In this document: positions 48,559 through 56,784 of the stretch, piece after piece
Numbering within the stretch: the first letter of the stretch is position 1
How the letters are laid out: every line of letters begins with the position of its first letter
DNA from: Planobispora rosea
GTDB taxonomy: Bacteria > Actinomycetota > Actinomycetes > Streptosporangiales > Streptosporangiaceae
DNA: 64,000 nucleotides
Reading direction: 5' to 3'
Assembly: GCF_014648175.1 (NCBI RefSeq)
Contig: NZ_BMQP01000039.1
Coordinates: forward strand, 1 to 64,000
The notes under the pieces: generated by a model
The model's input: only the letters and a program-made list of their open reading frames with translations
Told to the model about the DNA's origin: nothing
The model's database searches: none
Program-made: the position numbers and the translations under genes

Positions 48559-48560
48559 TC

Positions 48561-48612
48561 GTTGACTTCAACTGCGTTGAATTCAACGTAGACGAATTCA
48601 ACGTGGTTGAAT
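48561..48612. promoter_or_regulatory. Three consecutive GTTGA/TCAAC dyads (TetR operators)
   Basis: GTTGACTTCAAC (48561-48572), CGTTGAATTCAACG (48575-48588) and ATTCAACGTGGTTGAAT (48596-48612) are three perfect dyads of the same half-site filling the 61-bp divergent region. TGAATA (48608-48613) inside the third ends 6 nt before the TetR GTG. Confidence 0.7.
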
Positions 48613-48619
48613 AGAGAGT

Positions 48620-49234
48620 GTGACGGAGCAGACAAAACGATCCGGACGACGGCGTGGGAGCGGTGAGTCCCCCCAGACGCGGGAGGCGATCCTGGCGGCC
48701 GCTCTGGGCGCGTTCGAGGAGAAGGGATACGGCGGGACGACGATCCGGGGTGTGGCCACGGCGGCCGGAGTGGACCCGGCGCTGGTCATGCACTTCTTCG
48801 GCAGCAAGGACGGCCTGTTCGACGCCGCGATCCGGGGACCGGGCATGCCCCTGCGGCGGCTGCGTGAGGTGATCGACGCCGGTCCCCCCGCCGAGCTGGG
48901 CGAACGCCTGATCCGGCGCTATCTGTCCCTGTGGGACGACCCGGCGGCCGCGCCCCGCCTCCGCGCCGTCATGCAGGCCGCGACGTCCGCCCCCGCCGCC
49001 GGGCAGATCCTCAGGGACTTCATGGTCGCCGAGATCCTCCGCCCGCTCGCCGAGCACCTGGGCGGCGACGACGGCGAGACGCGGGCCGTCCTGGTGGCGT
49101 CCCAGATGATCGGTGTGGCGCTCACCCGGTACCTGCTCCACGTGGAGCCGATGACCGCACTCAGCACAGAGCAGGTGACCGCCGCCCTCGGCCCCACTGT
49201 CCAGCGCTACCTCACCGGCGATCTCACCATCTGA
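48620..49234 (+). CDS. TetR-family transcriptional regulator
   Basis: The 204-residue regulator has an N-terminal HTH ('TREAILAAALGAFEEKGYGGTTIRGVATAAGVDPALVMHFFGSKDGLFDAAI') and a C-terminal ligand domain of the TetR_C type ('QMIGVALTRYLLHVEPMTALSTEQVTAALGPTVQRYL'). It probably binds the three upstream dyads, repressing itself and the divergent DUF3533-like gene. GTG start, apparently leaderless. The inducer is unknown. Confidence 0.92.
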   Translation: MTEQTKRSGRRRGSGESPQTREAILAAALGAFEEKGYGGTTIRGVATAAGVDPALVMHFFGSKDGLFDAAIRGPGMPLRRLREVIDAGPPAELGERLIRRYLSLWDDPAAAPRLRAVMQAATSAPAAGQILRDFMVAEILRPLAEHLGGDDGETRAVLVASQMIGVALTRYLLHVEPMTALSTEQVTAALGPTVQRYLTGDLTI

Positions 49235-49267
49235 CCGCCCTCACCACCCCCGCCCCCACCCGCACCG

Positions 49268-49341
49268 CCATCCCGGCCTGCGGCCACCTCCACCTCCGCT
49301 CGCACCATCCCGGCCTCCGGCCACCCCCGCCTCCGCTCGCG
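49268..49341. repeat. Two tandem 37-bp units
   Basis: 49268-49304 and 49305-49341 are 37-bp copies with about four mismatches, beginning CCATCCCGGCCT. They fill most of the 127-bp gap before hrpB. Confidence 0.75.
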
Positions 49342-49361
49342 CCTTCGGGGAGACTGGTCGG

Positions 49362-51968
49362 GTGCGTTCCGAGTGGTCCGGACTGCCCGTCCGGCATGTC
49401 CTTCCCGAGCTGGCCGCCGCCCTGGACGAGTACGGCGTCGCCGTACTCACCGCCCCTCCCGGCACCGGCAAGACCACGCTGCTCCCGCTCGCCCTGGCCG
49501 GGCTCCTCGACGGCCCGCCGACCAGGAAGGCGATCGTGGCCGAGCCGCGCCGGATGGCGGTACGGGCGGCGGCCCGGCGGATGGCCTGGCTGCTGGAGTC
49601 GCGGGTCGGCGCGGAGGTCGGCTTCTCGGTCCGGGGCGAGCGCAGGGCGGGGCCGGACACGATCGTCGAGGTCGTCACCACCGGGGTCCTCCTCCAGCGC
49701 CTTCAGCGTGACCCCGAGCTCGGCGGCGTGGACGTGGTCCTGCTGGACGAGTGCCATGAGCGCCATCTGGACGCCGACACCGCCCTCGCCTTCCTCCTCG
49801 ACGTCCGCGCCACCCTCCGCCCCGACCTGCGGCTGCTCGCCACCTCCGCCACCGCCGACGCGGCTCCCTGGGCCCGCCTGCTCGGCACCGGCGAGGACGC
49901 GACGGCCCCGATCATCCACGCCTCCGGCACCCTGCACCCCGTCACCGCGATCTGGGCGCCGCCGCCCCGGCCCACGGCGCCCCCGCACGGTCTCCGGGTC
50001 GATCCCGCGTTCCTGTCCCACGTCGCCGACGTCGTACGGCGGGCGCTGGCCGAGCGGCACGGGGACGTGCTGTGCTTCCTGCCCGGTGTCGGCGAGATCG
50101 GCCGGGTCGCCGGGATGCTCGCCGGGCTCGACCCGGGCGGAGTCCAGATCCTCCAGGTCCACGGGCAGGCTCCGGCCCACGTCCAGGACGCGGTCCTGTC
50201 CCCCGGCCGGACGCGGCGGGTGATCCTCGCGACCTCGGTCGCCGAGTCGAGCCTGACCGTGCCCGGCGTCCGGGTCGTGGTCGACTCCGGCCTGGCTCGC
50301 GAGCCGCGCACCGACCACGCCCGTGGCCTCGGCTCGCTCACCACCGTCCGCGTCTCCCGCGCCTCGGCCGAGCAGCGAGCCGGACGCGCGGGCCGGGAGG
50401 CTCCCGGTACGGTCTACCGGTGCTGGTCCCGGGCCGAGCACGACCGCCTCCCCGAGTACTCCCGGCCCGAGATCGCCCTCGCCGATCTGACCGGCTTCGC
50501 GCTGCAGGCGGCCTGCTGGGGCGATCCCGCCGCGACCGGCCTGGCCCTGCTCGACCCGCCCCCGCCGGCCGCGATGGCCGCCGCCCGCCGTACCCTGCAC
50601 GCCCTCGGCGCCCTCCGGCCCCGTGCCGCCTCCACCGGCCCGGACACGCGGGCCGGTGCCGGGCAGCCCGGTGACCCGGAGCTCTCCGACGCCGTCGTCA
50701 CCGATCGGGGGAGGCGGATGTCCGCCGTCGGGGTCCACCCCCGCCTGGCCCGCGCCCTGATCGACCTCGGTCCTCGGGCCGCCGAGGTCGTCGCCCTCCT
50801 GTCCGAGCAGCTCCCCCGGGACGCGGGCGACGACCTCGTCGCGATCTGGCGGTCCGCCCGCCGGGGCGGAGACGGCTTCTCCGCCCGCTGGCGCCGGGAG
50901 GCCGAACGCCTGGCGCGGGCCGCACCCCGGGAGGACGGCTCCCCGGCCCCCGCCCGGCACACCGATCCGGCCGGCACCCGGACCATCGGCCCGATCGCCA
51001 CCCGGAACGACGACCACCTGGCCGGGATGGTGGTCGCTCTGGCCTACCCCGAGCGGGTGGCCCGCAGGCGCGGCGGCGCCTACCTCATGGCCTCGGGAAC
51101 GGCCGCCGAACTGCCCCCGGGATCGCGGCTCGGCACGGCCGAGTGGCTGGCCGTCGCGGTCGCGGACCGGCCCACCGGGTCGGCGACGGCACGGATCACG
51201 CAGGCCGTCGTGATCGACGAGGAGATCGCCAGGCTCGCCGCCGCTCCGCTGTACGGATCCGGTGACGAGATCACCTGGCGGATCCCTCCGGGACAGCGGC
51301 AGGGCGACGTCTCGGCCCGGCGGGTCGAGCGGCTCGGCGCGATCGAGCTCTCCTCGTCCCCGCTCCGCGACGCCGACGTCAGGCCCGCCGTCCTTGCGGG
51401 ACTGCGCACCGAGGGACTGTCGGTGCTGCGCTGGTCTCCCGAGGCCGCGGCCCTGCGCGAACGCCTGGCGTTCTGCCGCCGCGCGCTCGGCGAGCCCTGG
51501 CACCCGGTGGACGACGACTCCCTCGTCGGCGCCGCCGACCTGTGGCTGGAACCCGAGTTGTCCCGTGCCCGCCGCCGTTCCGACCTGGAGCGCATCGACG
51601 TGGCCGCGGCCCTGCTCCGGCTGGTCCCGTGGAGCGCCCGCCTGGAGGAGACGGCTCCGGAGCGGATCGAGGTGCCGAGCGGGTCGCGGATCAGGATCGA
51701 CTACTCCGGAGAGCGGCCGGTCCTCGCCGCCAAGCTGCAGGAGCTGTTCGGCTGGGACGAGGCCCCGAGCGTGGCCGGGGTGCCCCTCGTGGTCCACCTG
51801 CTCTCCCCCGCCGGGCGCCCGGCCGCCGTCACCGGCGACCTCGCCTCCTTCTGGCGCGAGGGCTACCGCGCGGTCCGCGCCGAACTGCGCGGCCGCTACC
51901 CGAAGCACCCCTGGCCCGAGGACCCGCTCTCCGCCGTGGCGACCCGCCGCACCGACCCCCGCCGCTGA
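49362..51968 (+). CDS. hrpB: ATP-dependent helicase HrpB
   Basis: An 868-residue DEAH-box helicase of the HrpB type: motif I APPGTGKTT (about 31-39), motif Ia 'VAEPRRMAVRAAARRMA', motif II DECHE (rather than DEFHE), motif III TSAT, motifs V-VI 'ILATSVAESSLTVPGVRVVVDSGLAREP' and 'SAEQRAGRAGREAPGTVYRCW', then the long HrpB C-terminal domain ending 'YPKHPWPEDPLSAVATRRTDPRR'. The biological role of HrpB is poorly defined. GTG start. It is a single gene. Confidence 0.93.
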   Translation: MRSEWSGLPVRHVLPELAAALDEYGVAVLTAPPGTGKTTLLPLALAGLLDGPPTRKAIVAEPRRMAVRAAARRMAWLLESRVGAEVGFSVRGERRAGPDTIVEVVTTGVLLQRLQRDPELGGVDVVLLDECHERHLDADTALAFLLDVRATLRPDLRLLATSATADAAPWARLLGTGEDATAPIIHASGTLHPVTAIWAPPPRPTAPPHGLRVDPAFLSHVADVVRRALAERHGDVLCFLPGVGEIGRVAGMLAGLDPGGVQILQVHGQAPAHVQDAVLSPGRTRRVILATSVAESSLTVPGVRVVVDSGLAREPRTDHARGLGSLTTVRVSRASAEQRAGRAGREAPGTVYRCWSRAEHDRLPEYSRPEIALADLTGFALQAACWGDPAATGLALLDPPPPAAMAAARRTLHALGALRPRAASTGPDTRAGAGQPGDPELSDAVVTDRGRRMSAVGVHPRLARALIDLGPRAAEVVALLSEQLPRDAGDDLVAIWRSARRGGDGFSARWRREAERLARAAPREDGSPAPARHTDPAGTRTIGPIATRNDDHLAGMVVALAYPERVARRRGGAYLMASGTAAELPPGSRLGTAEWLAVAVADRPTGSATARITQAVVIDEEIARLAAAPLYGSGDEITWRIPPGQRQGDVSARRVERLGAIELSSSPLRDADVRPAVLAGLRTEGLSVLRWSPEAAALRERLAFCRRALGEPWHPVDDDSLVGAADLWLEPELSRARRRSDLERIDVAAALLRLVPWSARLEETAPERIEVPSGSRIRIDYSGERPVLAAKLQELFGWDEAPSVAGVPLVVHLLSPAGRPAAVTGDLASFWREGYRAVRAELRGRYPKHPWPEDPLSAVATRRTDPRR

Positions 51969-52068
51969 ACCCCGCGGGAGACCGCGGGAGACGGTGAGGC
52001 CGCGGGAGGCCGCGAGGCCGCCGCAGGCAGGCGCGCCCCGCCCCCGGAGCCGGAGCGGCCGGGACAGA

Positions 52069-52773
52069 TCAGGCGGGCAGGCGGTCCTGGGTGGGGATGA
52101 TGTCCTCAAGCCGGGTGACGGGCATGTCGTAGGAGGTGACGGTGGCGTCGAGGGCGGCGGCGAGGGAGACCGCGGTGCGGTAGAGGAGCTCCAGGCCCGG
52201 GTGGTTCGCGAGGTCCCTGGCGTCGAGCTCCAGGTCGATCACGTGGTCCTCGGGGTCCATCAGGTCGGAGGTCGGCCAGCTGTAGGAGGCCTTGACGACG
52301 CTGCCCGGCCCGCCTTCGAAGGAGCACAGGCCCAGCTCGTGATCGTGGCGGACGGTCCGCTCCCCGAGGACCGAGCGCACCAGCTCGGCCACCTCCTCGC
52401 AGTCGAGCACGCCGCGCTTGGCACCCAGGTTCACCTGGACGTCGACGTAGTCGTCCTGGATCTCCGGCGGGTACAGCGCTCCGCCGATCCGGCTGGCGAG
52501 GGCGTTGAGCACGAACCTGGCGGCGTCCTTGTCGCCGTCGGCGACGATCGCCCCCCTCCGGTCGGCCGGGATGCCCGCCTTGGCGGCCACGCCCTCGGTG
52601 ACCTCCGTCCAGCGCACCTTGGCGTCCCGTACGACGAACCAGTCGCCCGAGACCTTGAGCGCGGGGTCGTACTGGCGGAGCAGGCTCTCCAGCCGCCCCG
52701 GCTCCGGGGGCCGGAAGGTGAGCAGGCAGGGGTTGGAACGGAGCTGACGAGCCGTCTTGTCGAGGAACCACAT
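52069..52773 (-). CDS. Conserved-looking hypothetical protein
   Basis: I do not recognise a family. The 234-residue protein (MWFLDKTARQLRSNPCLLTF ... TRLEDIIPTQDRLPA) is soluble, with alternating strands and helices: 'PALKVSGDWFVVRDAKVRWTEVTEGVAAKAG', 'GAIVADGDKDAARFVLNALASRIGGALYPPEIQDDYVDVQVNLG', 'DHVIDLELDARDLANHPGLELLYRTAVSLAAALDATVTSYDM'. A duplicated internal alpha/beta layout is possible. Codon use is normal for the window. It is divergent from the SPFH gene across a 185-bp region. Confidence 0.65.
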   Translation of the reverse strand: MWFLDKTARQLRSNPCLLTFRPPEPGRLESLLRQYDPALKVSGDWFVVRDAKVRWTEVTEGVAAKAGIPADRRGAIVADGDKDAARFVLNALASRIGGALYPPEIQDDYVDVQVNLGAKRGVLDCEEVAELVRSVLGERTVRHDHELGLCSFEGGPGSVVKASYSWPTSDLMDPEDHVIDLELDARDLANHPGLELLYRTAVSLAAALDATVTSYDMPVTRLEDIIPTQDRLPA

Positions 52774-52919
52774 GGTTTCAGTATCCGGCCTCCCACTTGC
52801 GTTTCACTTGAAAGCCTCCAGGTCAAACGCTGTGCGACCACGGAAAGCCCGGCACCGCGGGCCTTTCCGTGCATCTGTCCGGCCCGCCGTACGACGTGCG
52901 CGCGACGCCCTCTGTCGGA

Positions 52920-52943
52920 TATCGTGGTGATATCACTCCGATA
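52920..52943. promoter_or_regulatory. 24-bp dyad upstream of the SPFH gene
   Basis: TATCG-2-GTGATATCAC-2-CGATA is a palindrome with a perfect 10-bp core and matching 5-bp outer arms, 15 bp before the SPFH start codon. It is a strong operator candidate; the downstream ribbon-helix-helix protein is a possible binder. Confidence 0.55.
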
Positions 52944-52958
52944 GCAAAGGCAGGATTC

Positions 52959-53822
52959 ATGGAGCGACAGGCTTTCCGGATGAGCGGGTTCGCGGTCCTG
53001 GTCGGGCTGCTGGTCGTGGCGGCGGTCGTGGGAGCGGTCGTGGTGGCGGCCGGATGGACCGACTCGGTTGCGGCGCTGGTCGCCACGGTCGGACCGTGGG
53101 GTCTCGCCGCGCTCGTCCTGCTCAGCGGGTTCACGGTCGTCAACCCCAACGAGGCGAAGGTCGTGCAGTTCCTCGGCCGCTACATCGGCACGGTGAGCAC
53201 GCCGGGCTTCCAGTGGGTGCTGCCCTTCACCACCAAGCAGAACGTCACCCTCCGGATCCGGAACTTCGAGACGAACAAGCTCAAGGTGAACGACGCCGAC
53301 GGCAACCCGGTGGAGATCGCGGCCGTGGTCGTCTACAAGGTCACCGACACCGCCAAGGCGGCGTTCTCCGTCGACGACTACGAGGAGTACGTCGCGATCC
53401 AGTCCGAGGCCGCCGTCCGGCACCTGGCCACCAGCCACCCCTACGACGCCCACCAGGAGGGCCGTACCAGCCTGCGCGACGGCGCCGAGGTCGCCGAGGA
53501 GCTCACCGCCGAACTGCGCGAGCGCACCCAGCTCGCCGGAGTCGAGGTGCTGGAGGCACGGATCACGCATCTCGCCTATGCTCCGGAGATCGCCCAGGCG
53601 ATGCTCGTCCGCCAGCAGGCCGCCCAGGTCGTCGCGGCCCGCACGCACATCGTGTCCGGCGCGGTGGGCATGGTCCAGCTGGCCCTGACCAGGCTGGCCG
53701 AGGAGGGCGTGGTGGATCTCGACGAGGAGCGGAAGGCGCAGATGGTCTCCAACCTGCTGGTCGTCCTGTGCGGTGACCGGGCGACCCAGCCGGTGGTCAA
53801 CGCCGGCAGTCTCTACTCCTAG
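52959..53822 (+). CDS. SPFH/Band 7 domain membrane protein
   Basis: The 287-residue protein has two N-terminal TM helices (about 9-30 and 36-57), then an SPFH domain: '[34 protein letters not shown]', '[38 protein letters not shown]', and a coiled-coil-like helix '[36 protein letters not shown]'. Family members form membrane microdomain scaffolds. The start at 52959 follows an AGG-type SD, after the dyad. It is followed after 3 nt by a small ribbon-helix-helix gene, a pairing seen repeatedly in actinomycetes. Confidence 0.92.
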   Translation: MERQAFRMSGFAVLVGLLVVAAVVGAVVVAAGWTDSVAALVATVGPWGLAALVLLSGFTVVNPNEAKVVQFLGRYIGTVSTPGFQWVLPFTTKQNVTLRIRNFETNKLKVNDADGNPVEIAAVVVYKVTDTAKAAFSVDDYEEYVAIQSEAAVRHLATSHPYDAHQEGRTSLRDGAEVAEELTAELRERTQLAGVEVLEARITHLAYAPEIAQAMLVRQQAAQVVAARTHIVSGAVGMVQLALTRLAEEGVVDLDEERKAQMVSNLLVVLCGDRATQPVVNAGSLYS

Positions 53823-53825
53823 ACC

Positions 53826-54014
53826 ATGCCCGAGCGGAAGAAACTCCTGCTCCGGCTCGACCCGGCCGTCTACGAGGCGATCGCCAAGTGGGCGGCCGAC
53901 GACCTGCGCAGCGTCAACGCGCAGATCGAGTACGCGCTGCGCCTGGCGCTGAAGGAAGCGGGCCGCGCCGCGAAGAAGGACGGGACGCCCGACAACGGCG
54001 CGTCATCCGATTGA
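53826..54014 (+). CDS. Ribbon-helix-helix (Arc/CopG-like) protein
   Basis: The 62-residue protein, 'KKLLLRLDPAVYEAIAKWAADDLRSVNAQIEYALRLALKEAG', has the RHH pattern: a basic beta strand (KLLLRL), helix A, and helix B starting with SVNAQIE. It dimerises to bind palindromic DNA. It begins 3 nt after the SPFH stop, so it is coupled and may regulate the SPFH operon through the 24-bp dyad. The C-terminus is Lys/Asp/Ser-rich and probably disordered. No toxin partner is nearby. Confidence 0.88.
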   Translation: MPERKKLLLRLDPAVYEAIAKWAADDLRSVNAQIEYALRLALKEAGRAAKKDGTPDNGASSD

Positions 54015-54073
54015 GACCCGATTGCGGCACAGGGCACTTCCCCTGACCGTGCCTGCGGGACCACACTCGGTGC

Positions 54074-55480
54074 ATGTCGTGGGTGGGAAGATCCGCAATC
54101 GAGATCGCGGAAGCCGTACGACGGGGAAAGGCCACCGTCCCGGTGGTCGTCGAGGAGCATCTCCGGGCGATCGCCGAGCGTGACGGGAACGTGGGGGCGT
54201 TCCGCAGGGTCAGGGCCGAGGAGGCGGTCGCGGAGGCGCGTGCCGTACAGGAGCGGGAGGATCTGGCGGAGCTGCCGCTCGCCGGGGTGCCGATCGCGGT
54301 CAAGGACACCGTTCCGGTGCGGGGCGAGGCGGTGCGCCACGGCTCGGCCGCCACACCGGACGCGCCCGCGGCCGGGGACCATCCCGTGGTGGCCCGGTTG
54401 CGGGAGGCCGGCGCGGTGGTCGTCGGGATCACCAACGTGCCGGAGCTGTGCCTGGCGGGTTTCTCCGACAGCGTGTACGGCGTGACCCGCAACCCGTGGA
54501 ACCTCGAACGCACCCCCGGCGGATCGTCGGGCGGGAGCGCGGCGGCCGTGGCGGCGGGGATGGTCCCGCTGGCCCACGGCACCGACGGGCTCGGCTCGCT
54601 GCGCATCCCGGCGGCCTGCTGCGGAATCGTCTCGATCAAGCCCGGCACGGGAGTGCTCCCGCCGCCGGAACCCGACTGGCACGGCCTGTCGGAGAACGGC
54701 CCGCTCGCCACGACGGTGGCCGACCTCGCCCTCGCCCTGGCCGTGATGTCCGGTGACATGTCCCTGGCCACGCCCGGTGAGACCGAGTCCCTCCGGGTCG
54801 GCGAGTCGATCGACGACTACCCGGGCGGGCTGACCACCTCCGAGCCGGTGAGGCTCAAGGTCGCCGTCGCGCCCCGGCCGCTGCCGCCGGGGTTCGCCGT
54901 GGACGGGGAGTTCCAGGAGGCGGTGAACGGCGCCGCGCGCCTGCTCGGCGAGGCCGGGCACACGGTCGTGGAGCACGACGTCCGGCTGCCCGTGTGGACC
55001 GGCACCGCCGCGGTGGCCACCTGGTTCGCGCTCGCGCGCGAGGACGCGGCCGGACTCGACCGGCGCAGGCTGGAGCGGCGGACCAGGGCACTGGCCCGCG
55101 CCGGGCGGATCCTGGGCGCGCTGAGATGGGACGGCGCGCGGGGCCGCGACCGCTGGCGCGCCCACGGGGCCGACCAGTGGTTCGGCGACGCCGACGTGCT
55201 CGTCACCCCGACGCTGGCGACGGCCCCGCCGCGCGCCGAGCGCTGGGGACACCGCGGCCTGCTCGGCAACGCCCGCGCCAACCTGACCTACGCTCCGGCG
55301 ACCGCCGCGTGGAACATGGCGGGCTGGCCCGCCATGACCGTCCCGTACGGCAGGCACTCCACCGGCCTGCCGATCGGCGTGCAGCTCGTCGCGGCCCCCG
55401 GCGGCGAGACCCAGCTCCTGACCCTGGCCGCCCAGTTGGAGGCCGCCGCCCCCTGGCCCCGCCACGCCCCGCTCACCTGA
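54074..55480 (+). CDS. Amidase-signature family protein
   Basis: A 468-residue amidase-signature hydrolase: catalytic Lys77 in 'GVPIAVKDTVPV', the Gly/Ser-rich signature 'PGGSSGGSAAAVAAG' with cis-Ser151, and nucleophile Ser175 in 'DGLGSLRIPAACCG' (G-L-G-S instead of the usual G-G-S-I). It hydrolyses amide bonds in an unknown substrate. No GatB or GatC gene is adjacent, so it is not the tRNA amidotransferase subunit. No signal peptide. It converges on the ALDH-like gene with only 21 bp between stops. Confidence 0.9.
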   Translation: MSWVGRSAIEIAEAVRRGKATVPVVVEEHLRAIAERDGNVGAFRRVRAEEAVAEARAVQEREDLAELPLAGVPIAVKDTVPVRGEAVRHGSAATPDAPAAGDHPVVARLREAGAVVVGITNVPELCLAGFSDSVYGVTRNPWNLERTPGGSSGGSAAAVAAGMVPLAHGTDGLGSLRIPAACCGIVSIKPGTGVLPPPEPDWHGLSENGPLATTVADLALALAVMSGDMSLATPGETESLRVGESIDDYPGGLTTSEPVRLKVAVAPRPLPPGFAVDGEFQEAVNGAARLLGEAGHTVVEHDVRLPVWTGTAAVATWFALAREDAAGLDRRRLERRTRALARAGRILGALRWDGARGRDRWRAHGADQWFGDADVLVTPTLATAPPRAERWGHRGLLGNARANLTYAPATAAWNMAGWPAMTVPYGRHSTGLPIGVQLVAAPGGETQLLTLAAQLEAAAPWPRHAPLT

Positions 55481-55501
55481 GCGAGGCGCGGCGGAGGAGG
55501 A

Positions 55502-56602
55502 TCAGAGGCCGGTGGGGTGCCAGACGGTCTTGGTCTCCAGGAAGGCCGTCATCCGCCTGGTGCCGGGGTCGGCGGACCAGTCGGGGGCGGACGGGCGCAG
55601 GACGCGCTTGAGGTTCTCCGCCGCGGCCTGCTCGCAGGTGACGGCCAGGTCCTCGTCGGCGACGCCGGTGAGGTCGATCGCGTTGACGTCCATGTGCGCG
55701 GCCAGCCAGGGGGCGATCTCCTTCACCGAGCCGGTGAGGATGTTCACCACGCCGCCGGGCAGGTCGGAGGTGGCGAGCACCTCGGCCAGGGTGATCGACG
55801 GCAGCGGGGCCCGCTCGCTGGCGACCACGACGCACGTGTTGCCCGTGACGATCACCGGGGCGACCACCGAGACCAGGCCGAGCAGCGGGTCGTCCGGCGC
55901 GACCACCGCGACGACGCCGGTCGGCTCGGGCGCGGAGATGTTGAAGTACGGCCCGGCGACGGGGTTGGCCGACCCCGCCACCGCGGAGATCTTGTCGGAC
56001 CACCCGGCGTACCAGACCAGCCGGTCGATCGCCGCGTCCACGGCCTCCCCGGCCCGCTCGGTCCCGGCGTCGGCCAGCTCGGCGGCGAACTGGGCCCGGC
56101 GGCTCTCCAGCATCTCGGCGATCCGGTAGAGGATCTGCCCCCGGTTGTACGGCGTCGCGCCCGACCACCCGGCGAACGCCTTGCGCGCGGCGGACACCGC
56201 GTCGCGGGCGTCCTTGCGGGACGCCTTGGACGCGTTGGCCAGGAAACCGCCCGTGGAGGAGGTCACGACGTAGGACCTTCCGCTCTCCGAACGCGGGAAC
56301 GCCCCGCCGATGTACAGCTTGTAGGTCTTGCGCACCGACAGCCGACCGGCCCGCTGCCCGTCCGACTCCCGGCCTGCCCCGGCGGCCGGGACGTCCGGTG
56401 CCACGGTGCCGGACGCCGGAGCCTGCGCCAGCGGGGCCTCCGCGACCAGGGCCGTGGCCACCGGGCCGCCGGCGGCCGGCGTCTCCTCCACCGGCATCTC
56501 CGTGACCGGCATCTCCGTGACCGGTTCCTTCACGGCCCGCGCCTTCCCGGCCCGCGCCTTGGCGGTCCGAGCCTTGGCCGCGTCCCGCTCGGTCTTACTC
56601 AT
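55502..56602 (-). CDS. Truncated aldehyde dehydrogenase-family protein
   Basis: The 366-residue protein has about 90 N-terminal residues rich in Ala, Glu and Pro with direct repeats (PVTEM), then only the N-terminal, nucleotide-binding part of an aldehyde dehydrogenase: 'YKLYIGGAFPRSESGRSYVV', 'ARDAVSAARKAFAGWSGATPYNRGQILYRIAEML', 'VVAPDDPLLGLVSVVAPVIVTGNTCVVVAS', 'VLATSDLPGGVVNILTG'. The catalytic Cys region is absent; the end is 'PDWSADPGTRRMTAFLETKTVWHPTGL'. It is therefore probably not catalytic. It lies downstream of a full ALDH and deoC, a recurring order in actinomycetes, suggesting a partner subunit. Confidence 0.82.
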   Translation of the reverse strand: MSKTERDAAKARTAKARAGKARAVKEPVTEMPVTEMPVEETPAAGGPVATALVAEAPLAQAPASGTVAPDVPAAGAGRESDGQRAGRLSVRKTYKLYIGGAFPRSESGRSYVVTSSTGGFLANASKASRKDARDAVSAARKAFAGWSGATPYNRGQILYRIAEMLESRRAQFAAELADAGTERAGEAVDAAIDRLVWYAGWSDKISAVAGSANPVAGPYFNISAPEPTGVVAVVAPDDPLLGLVSVVAPVIVTGNTCVVVASERAPLPSITLAEVLATSDLPGGVVNILTGSVKEIAPWLAAHMDVNAIDLTGVADEDLAVTCEQAAAENLKRVLRPSAPDWSADPGTRRMTAFLETKTVWHPTGL

Positions 56603-56784
56603 CTCCGCGCCCTCTCCACATGGTCTGCTGCTGTGCCAGCCGTACCGGCACGAAGATCTGACCGCAGCGGCTCACCCCGCACCGGTGGGCGAACCACCCG
56701 CGCCGGTCCGGACGGCCGGCCCGGGCGAAGCCGTGGCCCCGGGTGCCCTGGGCCCGGCGGGCCCGGCGCCGGGACTCGCGATGC

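Noticed and set aside
49224-52109. Long open frame antisense to hrpB
   Set aside because: Low-complexity Gly/Arg/Pro composition and full overlap with a convincing helicase gene; explained by codon bias.
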